Shown here piece after piece: positions 12,701-23,599 of a stretch of 64,000 nt of DNA (the stretch's first letter is position 1; each line of letters starts with the position of its first letter). The DNA comes from Opisthocomus hoazin (taxonomy: Eukaryota > Chordata > Aves > Opisthocomiformes > Opisthocomidae). The notes beneath the pieces were generated by a model that did not search any database, was not told the origin of the DNA, and saw nothing but the letters and a program-made list of their open reading frames with translations. The position numbers were made by a program, and so were the translations under genes. The stretch is taken from positions 77,552,504 to 77,616,503 of the forward strand of contig NC_134414.1 in NCBI RefSeq assembly GCF_030867145.1. The letters are read 5' to 3'.

Positions 12701-13524
12701 ACACTACTACAGTAGGGCATTCTTTGTTTTATAAAATCTCCTTTTTAACCCAAACTATGCCTGTGGCAACACATACTTCTATTCCAGAGTTAATAGTTTT
12801 GACACTACTGTCAGCAAGGTGCTACATAGCAGAAGACAACTAGGATAATGCTTCTTGTCATGTTTTCAATTCAATCTAAAAACTGCACGAGACACTAAAA
12901 ACTGATACAGCAAATGTTTGGTATTTTTTAACTCAAGCATTGCCGCTGTGCAGCACGGGTTCTTGTTACTGTCTGTAAAGTTACAGGGAACTACACAGCT
13001 TGAAACACAACCGAAAATGAGCTGCGGTACAGAGATTAATTCAGGACTACATAATATTAGTCGTGCCTCCTCTGTTTTCCAACTCCCACCTCAACTTCCA
13101 AAAAGGCAAGGCCGTTTTCTTCTATTCTGCTTTGACTAAAAGAGCATCCCTGTGGCTTGGTCCTTTTCGTGTGTGGGGGATTAGAATGGCCACGGGCGCC
13201 CATCCGCAGAGCTGCCCTCCCGCTGCCCGTCCCGCCGCGCTCACCGCAGAGCCAGACGCTGAGCAGCACCAGGAAAGCGGGGTCGTCCCTGGCCCACTGG
13301 TCCTTCGTCTGCTTCCTGTAGTGGAAGTTCCTGTAGACTCTCTGCGGCGAAGCGAACAGGTAGAGCATCTGCCACAGCGCGAACTCGAAGTCCATCTGGC
13401 GCAGGTGGAGCAGCCGGCGCAGGTACTTGTAGCGCTTCGCCCCGGCCGTGTGCCTGGCGGCGTCCCGGGGGCCCAGCGCCCCGCCGCCCCGGCCCCGGGA
13501 GCCGCCCGACGTGGTGGGCAGCAT
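9597..13524 (-). CDS. UNC50: UNC50, complete
   Basis: Homologue of C. elegans UNC-50 and yeast Gmh1, a multi-pass Golgi membrane protein required for surface delivery of nicotinic acetylcholine receptors. Coding exons in transcript order are 13245-13524, 12293-12413, 10479-10618, 10301-10402 and 9597-9733, together 780 bp: 259 residues plus TAA, the family's usual length. The start MLPTTSGG is in good context (GCGCCATGC). The highly conserved block DAARHTAGAKRYKYLRRL lies at residues 21-38, followed by a cytoplasmic segment with RNFHYRKQTKDQWARDDP at 65-82. Five hydrophobic segments lie at about 83-103, 111-135, 161-184, 188-213 and 222-242. The C-terminus is CSFYKYRVK. All junctions are GT-AG and in phase. 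The gene diverges from COA5 and converges with MGAT4A, as in human. Confidence 0.98.
9734..10300 (-). other. UNC50 intron 4
   Basis: Donor GTGAGTAAGG, acceptor TTTCAG. No internal feature was recognised. Confidence 0.93.
10301..10402 (-). CDS. UNC50: UNC50 coding exon 4
   Basis: Encodes residues 181-215 in part, including VIGYFVGNTLWLIAIGYY, the fourth membrane segment. Residue 181, split across the junction, reads as Tyr, where I recall His in human. Confidence 0.97.
10479..10618 (-). CDS. UNC50: UNC50 coding exon 3
   Basis: Between acceptor TTTTCATGTAG and donor GTAAGTAACG. Encodes NKYLVKQQNRDYDVEWGYAF and membrane segment 3 (NAFYPLLVILHFIQLFFIN). Confidence 0.97.
10619..12292 (-). other. 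UNC50 intron 2
   Basis: 1.67 kb, with a somewhat GC-richer middle (about 10.93-11.8 kb). The short ORFs in it have no recognisable content. Confidence 0.92.
12293..12413 (-). CDS. UNC50: UNC50 coding exon 2
   Basis: Between CTTTCAG and donor GTAGGT. Encodes residues 94-134 in part: FGFVLDMGFFETIKLLLW, then membrane segment 2. Confidence 0.97.
12414..13244 (-). other. UNC50 intron 1
   Basis: Donor GTGAGCGCG, acceptor CTTTCAG. A short C run lies at about 12669-12680. No other feature was seen. Confidence 0.92.
13245..13524 (-). CDS. UNC50: UNC50 coding exon 1
   Basis: GC-rich first coding exon inside the CpG island. It encodes residues 1-93 plus the first base of Val94. The Gly/Arg-rich stretch at residues 7-20 is the variable part of the family. 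From residue 21 on it is strongly conserved. Confidence 0.97.
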
Positions 13525-13849
13525 GGCGCCGGGGGACGAGCTGCAAAAGACGCGTCGGCCCGTCGCGCGTAACCGGGGTGGTGGGACGCAAAGCCGCGGC
13601 CGCGCAGGACGGGGTGGCGGGGCGGGCAGGCAGCCCGCCCGCCGGGGAACCCCACGTCCGCGGGCCCAGCGGGCCCCCCCCCGGCCCGCCGCCCCCTCAG
13701 CGGGACCCGGGACCCGCAACCCAGCGCCCCCCCGCCCCGCCCGCCCGGTGAGGGAGCGCGACGCGACCCCCGCCTCACCCGGCGCCTTCCGCCAACGTCC
13801 GCGGCGCAAGCGCCTCGCAGCCGCCCCGCCCCGCCCCTTCCTCCGCCCG

Positions 13850-13858
13850 CCGGAAGTG
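13850..13858 (+). promoter_or_regulatory. ETS/GABPA-type site
   Basis: CCGGAAGTG matches the ETS-family consensus and lies about 90 bp upstream of the COA5 start codon, immediately after a GC-box cluster. Confidence 0.6.
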
Positions 13859-13890
13859 GCGGCAGGGCTCGGGGAGGGGGGGGAGCCGAG

Positions 13891-13932
13891 ATGGCGGCGG
13901 GAGGTGTATGGGCGGGACGCGGCGAGGCGTAG
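13891..13932 (+). other. Upstream ORF and YY1-like site before COA5
   Basis: ATGGCGGCGGG is both a YY1-type motif and the start of a 13-codon ORF ending TAG at 13930-13932, 16 nt before the COA5 start codon. It acts as a uORF only if transcription starts upstream of 13891, which the sequence cannot show. Confidence 0.45.
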
Positions 13933-13948
13933 AGCCGGCCCCGCCGCC

Positions 13949-14050
13949 ATGCCCAAGTACTACGAGGAGAAGGAGGAGGACGGGCGGGCTTGCGGGGGCG
14001 TGAGGGAGGACCTGCGGCAGTGCCTGCTGGACAGCCCCTGCGTCTTGCAG
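13949..14050 (+). CDS. COA5: COA5 coding exon 1
   Basis: MPKYYEEK through SPCVLQ, ending CTTGCAG|GTGAGC. Contains the first CX9C pair (C15, C25). Confidence 0.98.
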
Positions 14051-16611
14051 GTGAGCGCTGCCGCCCTCCCGCCCGGGGGGAGGCCCCGGCCCTGGCCCCG
14101 GCCCCGGCCCCGGCCCCGGCCCCGGTGAAAGCCTGAGGGGAGCCGCCGGGGCCTCGGGGGAGAGCGGCGCAGCTCTGCGGTCTCTTCCGCGCCTGCCAGT
14201 GCGGGTTGGAAGCAGGTGACGAAGTTACAACGTCAGCAGCAGGACAAGGCGCCGCGCCGTAGCAAAATCCCGAGTAAACCCGGGCCGAAGCGTTCCGGGA
14301 TCTCGCTGACAGGCTGCGGGAGCCCCTTCCGTGTTTAATGCTTTGCGTTCTCCTCCGGCAGGAACACAAAAGCCCGAAGCAGTGCTTGCGGGAAGGGCAT
14401 TGCCGGAGTTTGCAAATGACGTTTTTCGCCTGCAAAAGGTCGATGGTGAGTGCTCGTGGCGTGTTCTCTGCTGGCGGCCGGGCGCCTCCTGTCCCCTTGC
14501 CCCTTCGCTCAAGGAAGCCGCTTTGATGCAGTAAAACCGGTGTCGTTAAGCAGGACAGGCCTTGCCTTTGGGTTCCGTTTATAATTTGCGTGTTGGGCAC
14601 TGCTCTAGTGAGGAAGAAGTCATAGAGTGTGAACAAGATGGAAAAAAAGCATATTTAAATAGAATTAGGTTTAGCGTGTGACACGTAAATGAGGTAGGTA
14701 CTTTTCCTTTTTTTTAGTACGGCTTTGGTTTAAACGGTGTTAGTAGATGAGGTAGCTGTAGGATATCGACCAGCTGATTTCTGTCTGTGAACAAAGCACA
14801 TTTAAGTGAAAAGGGCGTCCTACTGAAAGGGACTTCCACTATTGACACAGGCTCTTGCATTCGTCAGTTTTCTTGGAGGAGTGGAATTCATGATAAAGAA
14901 CAGGTTTGGGGTTTTTTATATAGTGAGCTATGAAGTGTGGCAGTGAGAAACCAGTTGTAAAAAATGTTGTTAGATAAAGTTTCCCCAATTTTCATAGGAG
15001 TTCCTTGTCTAGAAACATCTTGCTTGTGTTTCCATAGCACTTAAAAAGTGGTTAAGATGTGACAAAGATGGTATCAAAACTTTCTAAGCATGGGTAGTGC
15101 AGTGTTAATTTTTTTATTTTAGCTGATGTGGTACATTGTGAAGAATATACAGTTGAAACCTACACCTAAAATTCTTCTTCCGTTCTGTATTTTTGCTTAA
15201 GTCTTAGCAGCTTTTTGTATCTCTCCTATGCAAACTGTATTAATCCATAAAGTGGCAAATTATTGTTTATGTGGATGGAAAAAAATGTTGTGTATTTCAG
15301 GCTTGAAATACCTCTTTGATGCTGCAGTAGCAATATATATGTGTATTTCCAGATGATGGGCCTGTATTTGTGTCTTTAGATCGTTGAGGGAGCCTGATGA
15401 ATCTAAGTTTCATGCGGGAAGAGGCGTGGCACTTGTATGATTCTGTTTAACTGCTCCAAATTCTGAGGCCGAAGAATTACATTTTTCCTTGTCCTGTTAA
15501 CTCCAGAAGTTTTAATAATCGTGCTCTGCCAGATTTGTTAGTTGGTGTAATAGTGAGGCTTAAAGACTATTTAAAAAGAAGCTAGAAATTAAATACAGAT
15601 AGAGTTTACAGTACGCTAAAATTATTAAGAGTTTTACCTAGATGCGATTTTCTTTGTAAGGAAATAGAATCTCATAGCAGAGGAATAAACCTTAGCACAC
15701 TTCAGATATTAAAGAAGGAACAAGGTTTGAAGAGGAAGCTGCTTGGTTATTGGATAGACTGTGCCGTCTTGCAGTTTAGCTCTTTACAAATTTTTCTGCA
15801 GTTCTGAATCCTGAAAGAGGTTTAGTTAATGGAGGTAAAAGGTGCATCCTCAGTCTAATACCTGAATATGGCTGAACTGCAATCCATAGCTGCCATTTTC
15901 AAGACTGACTATCTAAATTCAGAAGAACTCTCCAAAGATCAAAGTATGTTTTGCTGCTGCACTGAGAAAGAACTTGCAATTTAGCTTCAGTAGGTGCTGC
16001 GCTGAAGCTACTGTTTTAGCTTTACTGCGATGTTTAGCCTTCCATTAAATGCTTTTTTGTAACTGCCAAGAAGAAACTTGAAGATTTTACAAGCTGAATA
16101 TTATGTTTTTACTGACTTTTTTTCCAGACTCTTGTTGTATTTAAGTAATCCCTGTCCTCAGTAACATTTGCAGTGACTCCCACTTCAACCCAATGTGTAT
16201 TTTTCTCCTTCAGCTTGTCAGTTAAGTTTGGAAAAACAGATCTAAGCAGATTTACAGTACCATGTTTTCATGTATTGCTTGCCATCCCACTATGGTGTTC
16301 TGTCATTTGTATTGTTACCCTGTTTATTTCAGATGCACAGGATGCTTATCACGTAATTTTAATTTTCTGTAAGCTTTAAGATAATACAGTGTCTGTTTCT
16401 TTGGAAGAACCCTGTGACTTGTTGGCTACATCACTAATTTATTTTTACAGTGATTTCCGCTTTATTCTGTGCTTTCTTGTGGTGTTACAAAGTGCCAAGA
16501 TAGCACAAGCACTCTAAAGTTTTTATTTTGCAAAATGTGTGGTTTTAATATATTGACTTCAATTTTCAGTTGGATGCCAGGACAAGATTCAGAGGAAGGA
16601 AGGGATACTGA
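13949..16611 (+). CDS. COA5: COA5, complete
   Basis: Cytochrome c oxidase assembly factor 5 (yeast Pet191 homologue) is a small CX9C protein of the mitochondrial intermembrane space needed for complex IV assembly. Coding exons are 13949-14050 (34 codons), 14362-14445 (28 codons) and 16570-16611 (13 codons + TGA), giving 75 residues, within a residue of the human length. The start MPKYYEEK is in a strong GCCGCCATGC context. Cysteines C15-x9-C25 and C48-x9-C58 form the twin CX9C pattern, with extra C31 and C42. The end FRGRKGY is the family C-terminus. All three exons are in phase with GT-AG introns. The gene shares its promoter with UNC50 and has a poly(A) signal 235 bp past the stop. Confidence 0.98.
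14082..14125. repeat. (GGCCCC)7 hexanucleotide repeat
   Basis: Seven tandem GGCCCC units plus GG, with one imperfect unit (GGCCCT, second). It starts 32 bp after the COA5 exon 1 donor. The complementary strand reads GGGGCC units. Confidence 0.93.
14362..14445 (+). CDS. COA5: COA5 coding exon 2
   Basis: After CCGGCAG and before GTGAGT. Encodes residues 35-62 with QCLREGHC and FFACKRSM, including the second CX9C pair. Confidence 0.98.
14446..16569 (+). other. COA5 intron 2
   Basis: T-rich 2.1 kb intron between GTGAGT and TTTTCAG. No repeat or gene was recognised inside. Confidence 0.93.
16570..16611 (+). CDS. COA5: COA5 coding exon 3
   Basis: Thirteen codons LDARTRFRGRKGY and TGA after acceptor ATTTTCAG. 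In phase with exon 2. Confidence 0.97.
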   Translation: MDARTRFRGRKGY

Positions 16612-16870
16612 AGTCCTTGTGAAGACACCCAGCCGTGGGAGATCAGGGTTCATCAGCACTTTAAGAAAAACAGAGACTAAAGTAAGATGGTTGTATCTGC
16701 TGCATCCTTTCATGCCATATGTTCAAGGAAGGTATCTGCTCCTGAGTATTCTGAAACATTGACCCAGATGCACATTTAAATGTTAAGAAGACGACAAGCA
16801 TAAAACTGCAAGTTCTGGCCAAAATGGGTACTTGTCATGCACTTGCAATAAAGTACGTAAAATCCAGAAT
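16612..16870 (+). other. COA5 3' UTR (probable)
   Basis: Sequence from the stop codon to just past the AATAAA at 16847. The end point is inferred from the signal. Confidence 0.7.
16847..16852 (+). terminator. COA5 poly(A) signal AATAAA
   Basis: Canonical hexamer 235 nt after the COA5 stop codon, and the first one found downstream. Confidence 0.75.
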
Positions 16871-19800
16871 AAGCTGCAGAAGTTGTCATTCCGTTTTGAA
16901 GTGAAGTTGTCTTTTGTGGTTTTGCTAATTCTGATCGTGCTTTACTATTACACGTGATACAAGATACGGAACTGGGAGTTCACTCGACGGGTATCCCAGA
17001 GGATACCTCGGGACAGAGCTGTCCTAGAGATGGCGCGTTGACCAGGGCTGTGCAGCGCGCCTGCAAGCTGCTTCCTCCCCAGGGGGTTTATTACCCAGTG
17101 AACCTGCATGGAGAGGTGGGGGTGGCGATGCTTTTGCAGTGCCGCATACACAAGGATGGTATCTCTTTCATCTTGCTACAAATTCCTTTTGATGTGGTGG
17201 TTGATGTACGTGTTTATTAGCACAGCCTAGGCTTGTTGGACAACTAGATTAAAATTTGGTTACTCTTAATTAAAGGATGTCTGATGTATCTTTCGGTAAT
17301 CTGTCTTCTCCTTGTGCTGACACAAGTACAAGAGAACTATAGGATTATTCTAGTCAATAACTTGAAAGCTGTATGCTGGGATGTATCTTAGGATGGGTGG
17401 GGAAGGTGTTCTGCAGGCCAACAGGCAAGGAGACCGTGGCTGCTGTTACTGTGTTCTAGTAGTATTTACAACAATACTCGAATTCCTTGGAGATGACCCT
17501 GAATGAGCTTTTTGCATTATTTTCCGAGCAAGTGTGTAAATACTAATCCAACATACGTACAAACTGGGAATGATGATCTGGACTTTACTGTGTTTATAGG
17601 AAGTCATGTTCTACAGATTTACTTTGTACTTCCTGAGCGTTTTTCTTCTTTTTACTTTGTCACTTCTCTGAATTCTTTGGTTCACATTTATGGGTGTAAA
17701 ATATTCAAATTGCCATTCGTATTCATTTAAATTGTAGTTAGCTTCTGCTGCGTACTTCTTAAAAGTTGCTCTTCCTTTAGAATTTTTTTGTGCTTAGTCA
17801 AATTTTATATAGTTTCGGAAGTTATAAGACAGCTGCAGTAAAAAAGCAAAGAAATTAATAGAGGAAAATACTGGTTTTCTTTCCTTTGATCAAGGATGAC
17901 TGTGGCAGATCTGTCTGAGGTATGACAGTGTTCTTTGAGAAATAGATAACATCTGTCAATTACTCTCTCTTGCCCCACCCTGGTAAGGAAGCTGGATTTG
18001 TGGGAGCGACAAGCATTAAATAGTGCTTAAACCATGACTGTGGCCTTACTGGTGCTGTTTAAGAACTTGATTCTGAAGAATATTTCTTCCTCCTTCCTTC
18101 AGTGTCTCTACCTGCTTCCCTGCCTTTTGAAGGCTTTAAGAAATAAATGGTAGTGTAACTTTTAGATGTGGAAACTCAAATAACTTCAGACAAGCCATTT
18201 ATAAACAAGGTTAGGAAATAGTGAGAGGGGAGAGAGTCGTCGTAACTTGTTTTCTTGGCTGAAGCTCATACCCATGTGGCTGATTTACATTTAGTCTGAA
18301 CAGATGCATACAACACTTACTGCTTGTAAAATTGATTACTTCAGTGAATGTGTGTTGATCATTTAATTCTGTCTTAAGCAACTGCTCTGTGATCAAAGAA
18401 TGTTTATATTACTTGTGTGTGTAGAATTTTATTTTTGCAATCATAAATCAACACCGATTTCACATTTTTGTGTTCTGTTGATCATGTGAAAGCTAGTTTT
18501 AATCAGTTGAAGTGCTGTAAACATCCTTTGCTTTCCACAGCCTAGTTACTGTGTTATCAGTTTAGTACATGCAGAGAGATAAATTAACGTGATGTCTGTA
18601 AAAATATTCTTAACTTAGCACTCTTAATTTCAAAGTATTACTAGCTTTCTCCATGGGGGGGAAAATAAATTATTAAAAGGGAGTAAAAATAAATTTAAAG
18701 CCACTTGGCAGGTAATTAAATGTCAGTTGGAGAGAAGAGTGGGAATGGTATGCGGTTTTGGTAGTCAAGGACTCCTCCATGGTCTTCCCTGCCATAGAGG
18801 AGTAGAGGCTTGATGGTTCGGGTGAAGCATTTCTTTCGCAGCCATAATCACTGAGCCTCACCTCACGGTGCTGCAGAAGCTCCTTTTGGAAAGGAGCAGG
18901 CAGAGAACAGATCGTAGAGGACTAGTTAGTTATTTTGAGTAATTGGCTTGATCCAAGCTAGGCTATCTAGGACAGTATAAAATACCTGTAATATGTACCT
19001 AAATACCCACTTGCTCAGGAGACTATCATTGTTCATTTCCAATACTGTGTAACATAATACTCGGTCTAAAAATGACTAATTATATAATTGCCTTGGGACT
19101 TTGTCCTACTTGAGAGCTGTTAATGTTTCTTATGTGAAAAATAATTTGTTTCATTAACGGAAAGCCCAAAGTACTGTAAATTTGTGTATGTAATTCCAGC
19201 TTTTTTCCTAATACACAAAATTTTTTTATTTTAATATTTTGATATTTTTAAGTCTCATGCCTTGTGCTACGCTGCTAGCTCTTATTGAAAAATACACTTT
19301 TCTAATCTATGGTAGGTTTTTCAAGATTAAATGTGTAGTGTACTTGAATCTGTGAAATTGGACTGCTGAGGACTAAAGGTTGAAATGGAGCCAGGAGGCT
19401 CTTATTAGTTTTAGAATCACGACTATATGTAGTGCTAATAATTTGTATCAGACAAGAACAGGATGCAGTTTGCAAAAACCTGTCACTGCTGCTCTGATTT
19501 CTCCCATTTGTTTTACGTGGTGGCAGAGCCAAAGGGTGCTGAATGCTGTCGAGATTCATGTCGCAGACTGTGGTTCCATCGGTGTTAGGACCTGTCTGTG
19601 GTGTTACTACATCTGGTTTCATCAGTTAACATGTTCTCTCTGCGGTCCAACCCTGCAAACGCGTTTCTGTTTACATAGCTGTAAAGACATGTTGCAGAAC
19701 TACTCACATGCTTATTATGATACATAATAGGCCATAGTCATTCAGGTTGGTTTGAAAATTCTTTTGGTCATTAACCCTCTTCTTTCAGGTTAGTGTGACG

Positions 19801-21569
19801 TGATAAGCATATTGTTTAAGCGGGATCTGTTTAATGAAGGCCCATGTGTACATATGTTGAAAAGTGAGAGAGAGAGAGGAGTTGTTGACAAGTACGCATG
19901 TATTTATTTTTTAAGTTATGCCTTTTAAAAGGAAAGATAAAGCATCTTTAAAAAAAAAAAAAAAATCAATTTTGAAAGCTTTTCTGCTCCCAGAATGTGT
20001 GCTTCTGTGTTACAAAGAGCTTAATTATTCAGTGGTTGGCAGGAGAAATTGGTTGTGCATTCTCTCATCGCTTTTAAGTTTCTGGGGAGTAGCAGGTTGG
20101 ATGATGTGCCTTTTTTCAAAGCAAACTTTTAAAATAATATTATTATTTCAGAGGAAGCCCAGAGCAAACAAACTGACACCTGCTGCTGGTAAGAAGAGCA
20201 CTGAGTGAAATCATCTTCTAAAAATGCAGCCACAGATTGTAGGTGGTAAGCTGAATCTGTTGTTTAAGCCTTTGGTTGGAAAAGTTAGAAATACAGAACT
20301 GCAACATCTTTGTTGACATGATGAATTTCACAAGTACTCATGCTGCCTTAGCACTTGATGTGTGGTCATTTAAAATGTGTATTTATTCTAAGTATGTATC
20401 TCATTGTCTAAAGCTGAAGAGCACGAAAGTTCAATTTCCGTCATAAACTGTAGTTGACAAAATAGGAACCAGAAACCTTAAGATCCTTTCTCCTTTTTCC
20501 AAATGTGCATCCTGAATTACCTGTCTTCAGCATGGTTTTGCTGCAGATACAGAAATAACTGGCTAATAATTTTCTGAAGGTAAGTGGTACACTCCACAAT
20601 GACTTGGTTGACACTCTGTAGGAAGAATATTCTGTAAACGTAGAGAGCAGCTTCTTGTAGTGGACTACGCTTGGTTTTCAGGATTTACAGTAGGTTGGTT
20701 AATAATGTCCTTAAATGTTGAAAGGAGAAGAAGCAACAAGATTAGCATTTTAGTAGCTGCTTAGTGATGTCGGTAGCAGGTGATATATTTTAAATAATAA
20801 TGCATTTTAGTAGATACACATAGAAAATATTTTTATATATCGACCTGAGGTTGGTTTGTCCTGATTAAAGCTTTTGTGCCATATTCTTTCTTTGCACGTA
20901 GGTACTAAGAGGCTGTGGTGAAATGGAAAGGAATAATTTCTTAAAGATCTTTAGTAACAGAGGAAATGATACAAGCGAATCTCCATGGCTTAGAACAAGA
21001 TATCCAAAACTGGGTTTTTTTGGTATTGCTACTATTACTTTAAAAGGAGCTAGGGAAAAAATAGTGAATACAGAAATTGGGTTGTAATTCACAAGTTCTA
21101 ATTATAAACTGTGCTAATGTAAAATTGTATTGTGTTGTCCTTCATTATCATGAAGGATGAGTTATATAGATTTTTTTTATTTTTTTTTTGTCATTTTGTG
21201 GCAGGAATTTCTAAGGCTTTTTTGGTCGGTGAAGTTTTGAAGTCTTTCTGGTACGTAGGTCGCAGAGGTTTAATACTTGTTAGATATCGCTTGTCTCAGG
21301 CTTTTGATTCTGTATCAGCCGTACCTCTAGTGGCAGTGGATCCAGCAGGATCGTTTCTGGAACTTGAGCAGGACGAAATCTGTTACAGGTCGTCGGATTG
21401 CTGTCATACTGAGGAAGATGGGGGTAAATAGTGTGCTGAGAGGCTTGATTATCAGATGTGTGAAATTTTGCCTTGCTCGATGTAGAAACTACATAAAGCC
21501 CTTTGTCAGATGAGACTGGACATCCAGTGAAGTGTCCCTTCCCGCTGAATATTAGCGGTTAAGGTAAGA
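16871..21569. other. Intergenic, no gene recognised
   Basis: AT-rich sequence. The only coding-like patch (about 16960-17220, GC-richer, 88-codon plus ORF) resembles no family I recognise. It also holds a GA run near 19869-19879 and an A run near 19950-19965. Confidence 0.6.
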
Positions 21570-22460
21570 GAGTTTGAAACCCTTCGTCTAGCCTGACCTC
21601 CTGTGAAGGTTAAGTTTTATGCTAGAGAAAGGCATTGGCTCTTGAAAAGGCCGTAAAATTTAGTCCGTGTCTTTGTTTGATAGTACGTCTCAATAGCTGG
21701 TAATCCCTTTGTTAAAAGTGCCTGTCTTGTAATTAGAATTTGACTTCAGCTTCCACTGACAGGAAAAGGGGAAGGGATGGCTCTGCAGGAGAGGTCAGTA
21801 GTGTGTTGTCTTTTCCTGCTGGAATGCATTTAAAAATTAAAAAAAAACCCCACAAACCCACCCCGAAGTGTGCTCTTAATACTTTTTGATGAAATGCCTG
21901 GATTGACTTCCTAAAATCTTACGTTATGCCTGTCTTCCTTAGTCCGCTCACAAATTTGTAATCTTCTTTTAAGAAGGAGATAAAACCCTGTGACAGGGTT
22001 TTTCAGTGATCTACATATGGGTAAAATCACCTCTTCTTTCTTATTCACCGTGTTGTGCTTCCAAGATTGATGTCGTGTTTTGTCACGCTGTTGAGATCTC
22101 GTGTTCGATTCCTTGTACATTATGACCCTGATGGCCTTTTCAGAGTCAGTAACTTTTTCAGTCTGTTGTTTTCCCAGTGTCCAAGGTATGGATTTGTATA
22201 TAACCTGAGATTCGGTGTTAAAAAAAGTGAAAAAAAAAATTGAATAGTGTGCTTTATCAGCAGTTCCGGAACTCTTACGTGATGGCCCAGTGCTTTTGTT
22301 GTTGCCAGCTTTTGTGTTGTCCACAAATACAGTCAGCAGTGCATTTGTACACGCTTCCACATCTGTGAGGAAAATGTTGAACAGTCTGGCAATGGTCCCA
22401 GGGCAGCTCTTCCAGGTACCTCTGCTCAAATGCACCTCCCCTCTGACAGTTTTTGAGGTT
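21570..22460 (-). mobile_element. Ancient decayed CR1 LINE copy
   Basis: A 174-codon minus-strand ORF (22435-21911) is a degraded reverse transcriptase. LFNIFLTDVE at 22384 onward and VFVDNTKAG ending at 22304 have exactly the 27-residue spacing of the CR1 motifs LFNIFxND...FADDTKLG seen at 28.9 kb here. Further along, EEVILP...LKNP (about 22035-21990) parallels REVIVP...LVRP, and codons for ICERTKED parallel VLERVQRR. At 21575-21612 the plus strand reads 'CTAGCCTGACCTCCTG', which resembles the start of old CR1 3' ends read backwards. Divergence is far greater than in the two plus-strand copies, and the catalytic AspAsp is now AspAsn. Confidence 0.6.
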
Positions 22461-23579
22461 TGTTACTTAGATTCTCTTGATCAAACAAATCTATAAATCT
22501 TACCAAAAAATCAGGTAAATGAAAAACCTGCCTGCCCTACCCATTCCTACCCTGCCGGCTTTTCTCTTGTTTTGCCCTGGGTAACTCACGTTGCTCTACC
22601 TGTAAATAACGTGGTGGTTCTCAATATCCCCCCCCAGCGCTGGTGTAACGTGAGCGCCCGTCTGGTCGGTTGGGTTTTAGTGCTGTTTCGATCTGCTGAT
22701 GCAAAGCGAACGTCAGTAGGAAGCACTGTTATTCCAGCATCCTTGGTGGGGAGTTGTCCAAGCCTGCTGTTTTGTTGTCTTTTGATGATTAAAACTGTCA
22801 TCAGCTACAAATAAACTACAATGTTTTGTGCTTCTTAACCCCGTTGAACTCTGTATTCGAATTCAGGCATGCTAGTGGCAGTGCTTACTTGCTGTCTAGC
22901 CTGTTCTGGCCAAGTATATTTAATATTTTTGTGAGAGGATGGCTTTAAGCTTGCGTGGTATGCAGAGGAACTCCTATTTTGTGTCTGCTTTTTGTTTAAA
23001 AACACGGCATGGGTCATTAGCTCTGTGCTAAACTATGACCAAAGATGCACGTTAAAAATCACATGTTTCACTGGGCACTGAAAATGAGCTCTCCTCTCTG
23101 TCTGATCTTTTTGAAATGGAAGTGCTTGGACAACCCTGTCACGTAGCTAAAAATGGAATTTCACCACTGACAGGTGGAAAGAGAAACAAGAAATTCAAGC
23201 TGTGTCTCATCTCCTGGCTTCTCCATCCAAATGCAGATCACGCTGAGGACTTGAGCCGGCAGTTTCTGCATGGGGGAACTGCAACAGGCAGGTTAAAGTC
23301 CCTACGCCGGAGCGGTGGTGGGACGGACTCCACTGGTGGCTGGCAGAGGTCCTCTGCAGGTCACAAGACACGTGTCCCCACGTGTCTCGCCGGTTCCCGG
23401 CTTTGGCAGGAGCCCATTGCCTGCCCTCCTAGGAGGCTCGCGAGGAACCCGCCTTCCCCTTGGCATTTGTGCTGTGTTACAACAACAGAATGAGCCAGAG
23501 CCGGGCCGTGCCCGCTTCTTACTTTCTTTCAAATTATGCTTAACGCTGCTCGGGCAGGTGCTACCCCTCGCTGACGGCA
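22461..23579. other. Intergenic, no gene recognised
   Basis: Becomes GC-richer from 23.2 kb toward the CpG island. Overlapping ORFs on both strands at 23.1-23.6 kb have no recognisable content. Confidence 0.6.
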
Positions 23580-23599
23580 GTGTGGCCTAGCAATGGGTC

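Larger units (their letters stand above)
13525..13948. promoter_or_regulatory. UNC50/COA5 bidirectional promoter
   Basis: Interval between the two start codons. It contains clustered GC boxes (CCGCCCC/CCCGCCC, about 13821-13850), an ETS/GABP-type CCGGAAGTG at 13850-13858 and a YY1-type ATGGCGGC at 13891-13898. These are the usual elements of TATA-less bidirectional housekeeping promoters, and ETS/GABP sites are frequent in genes for mitochondrial proteins such as COA5. Confidence 0.85.
13190..14200. promoter_or_regulatory. UNC50/COA5 CpG island
   Basis: Dense CpG covers the first coding exons of both divergent genes and the 424 bp between their start codons. Composition changes sharply from the AT-rich flanks. 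No TATA box is apparent. Confidence 0.9.

Noticed and set aside
13122-14636. 504-codon minus-strand ORF across the UNC50/COA5 CpG island
   Set aside because: It is a GC-driven frame overlapping the real UNC50 exon 1 in another frame. The product is low-complexity Arg/Ala/Pro/Gly, and it runs through both genes' promoter.
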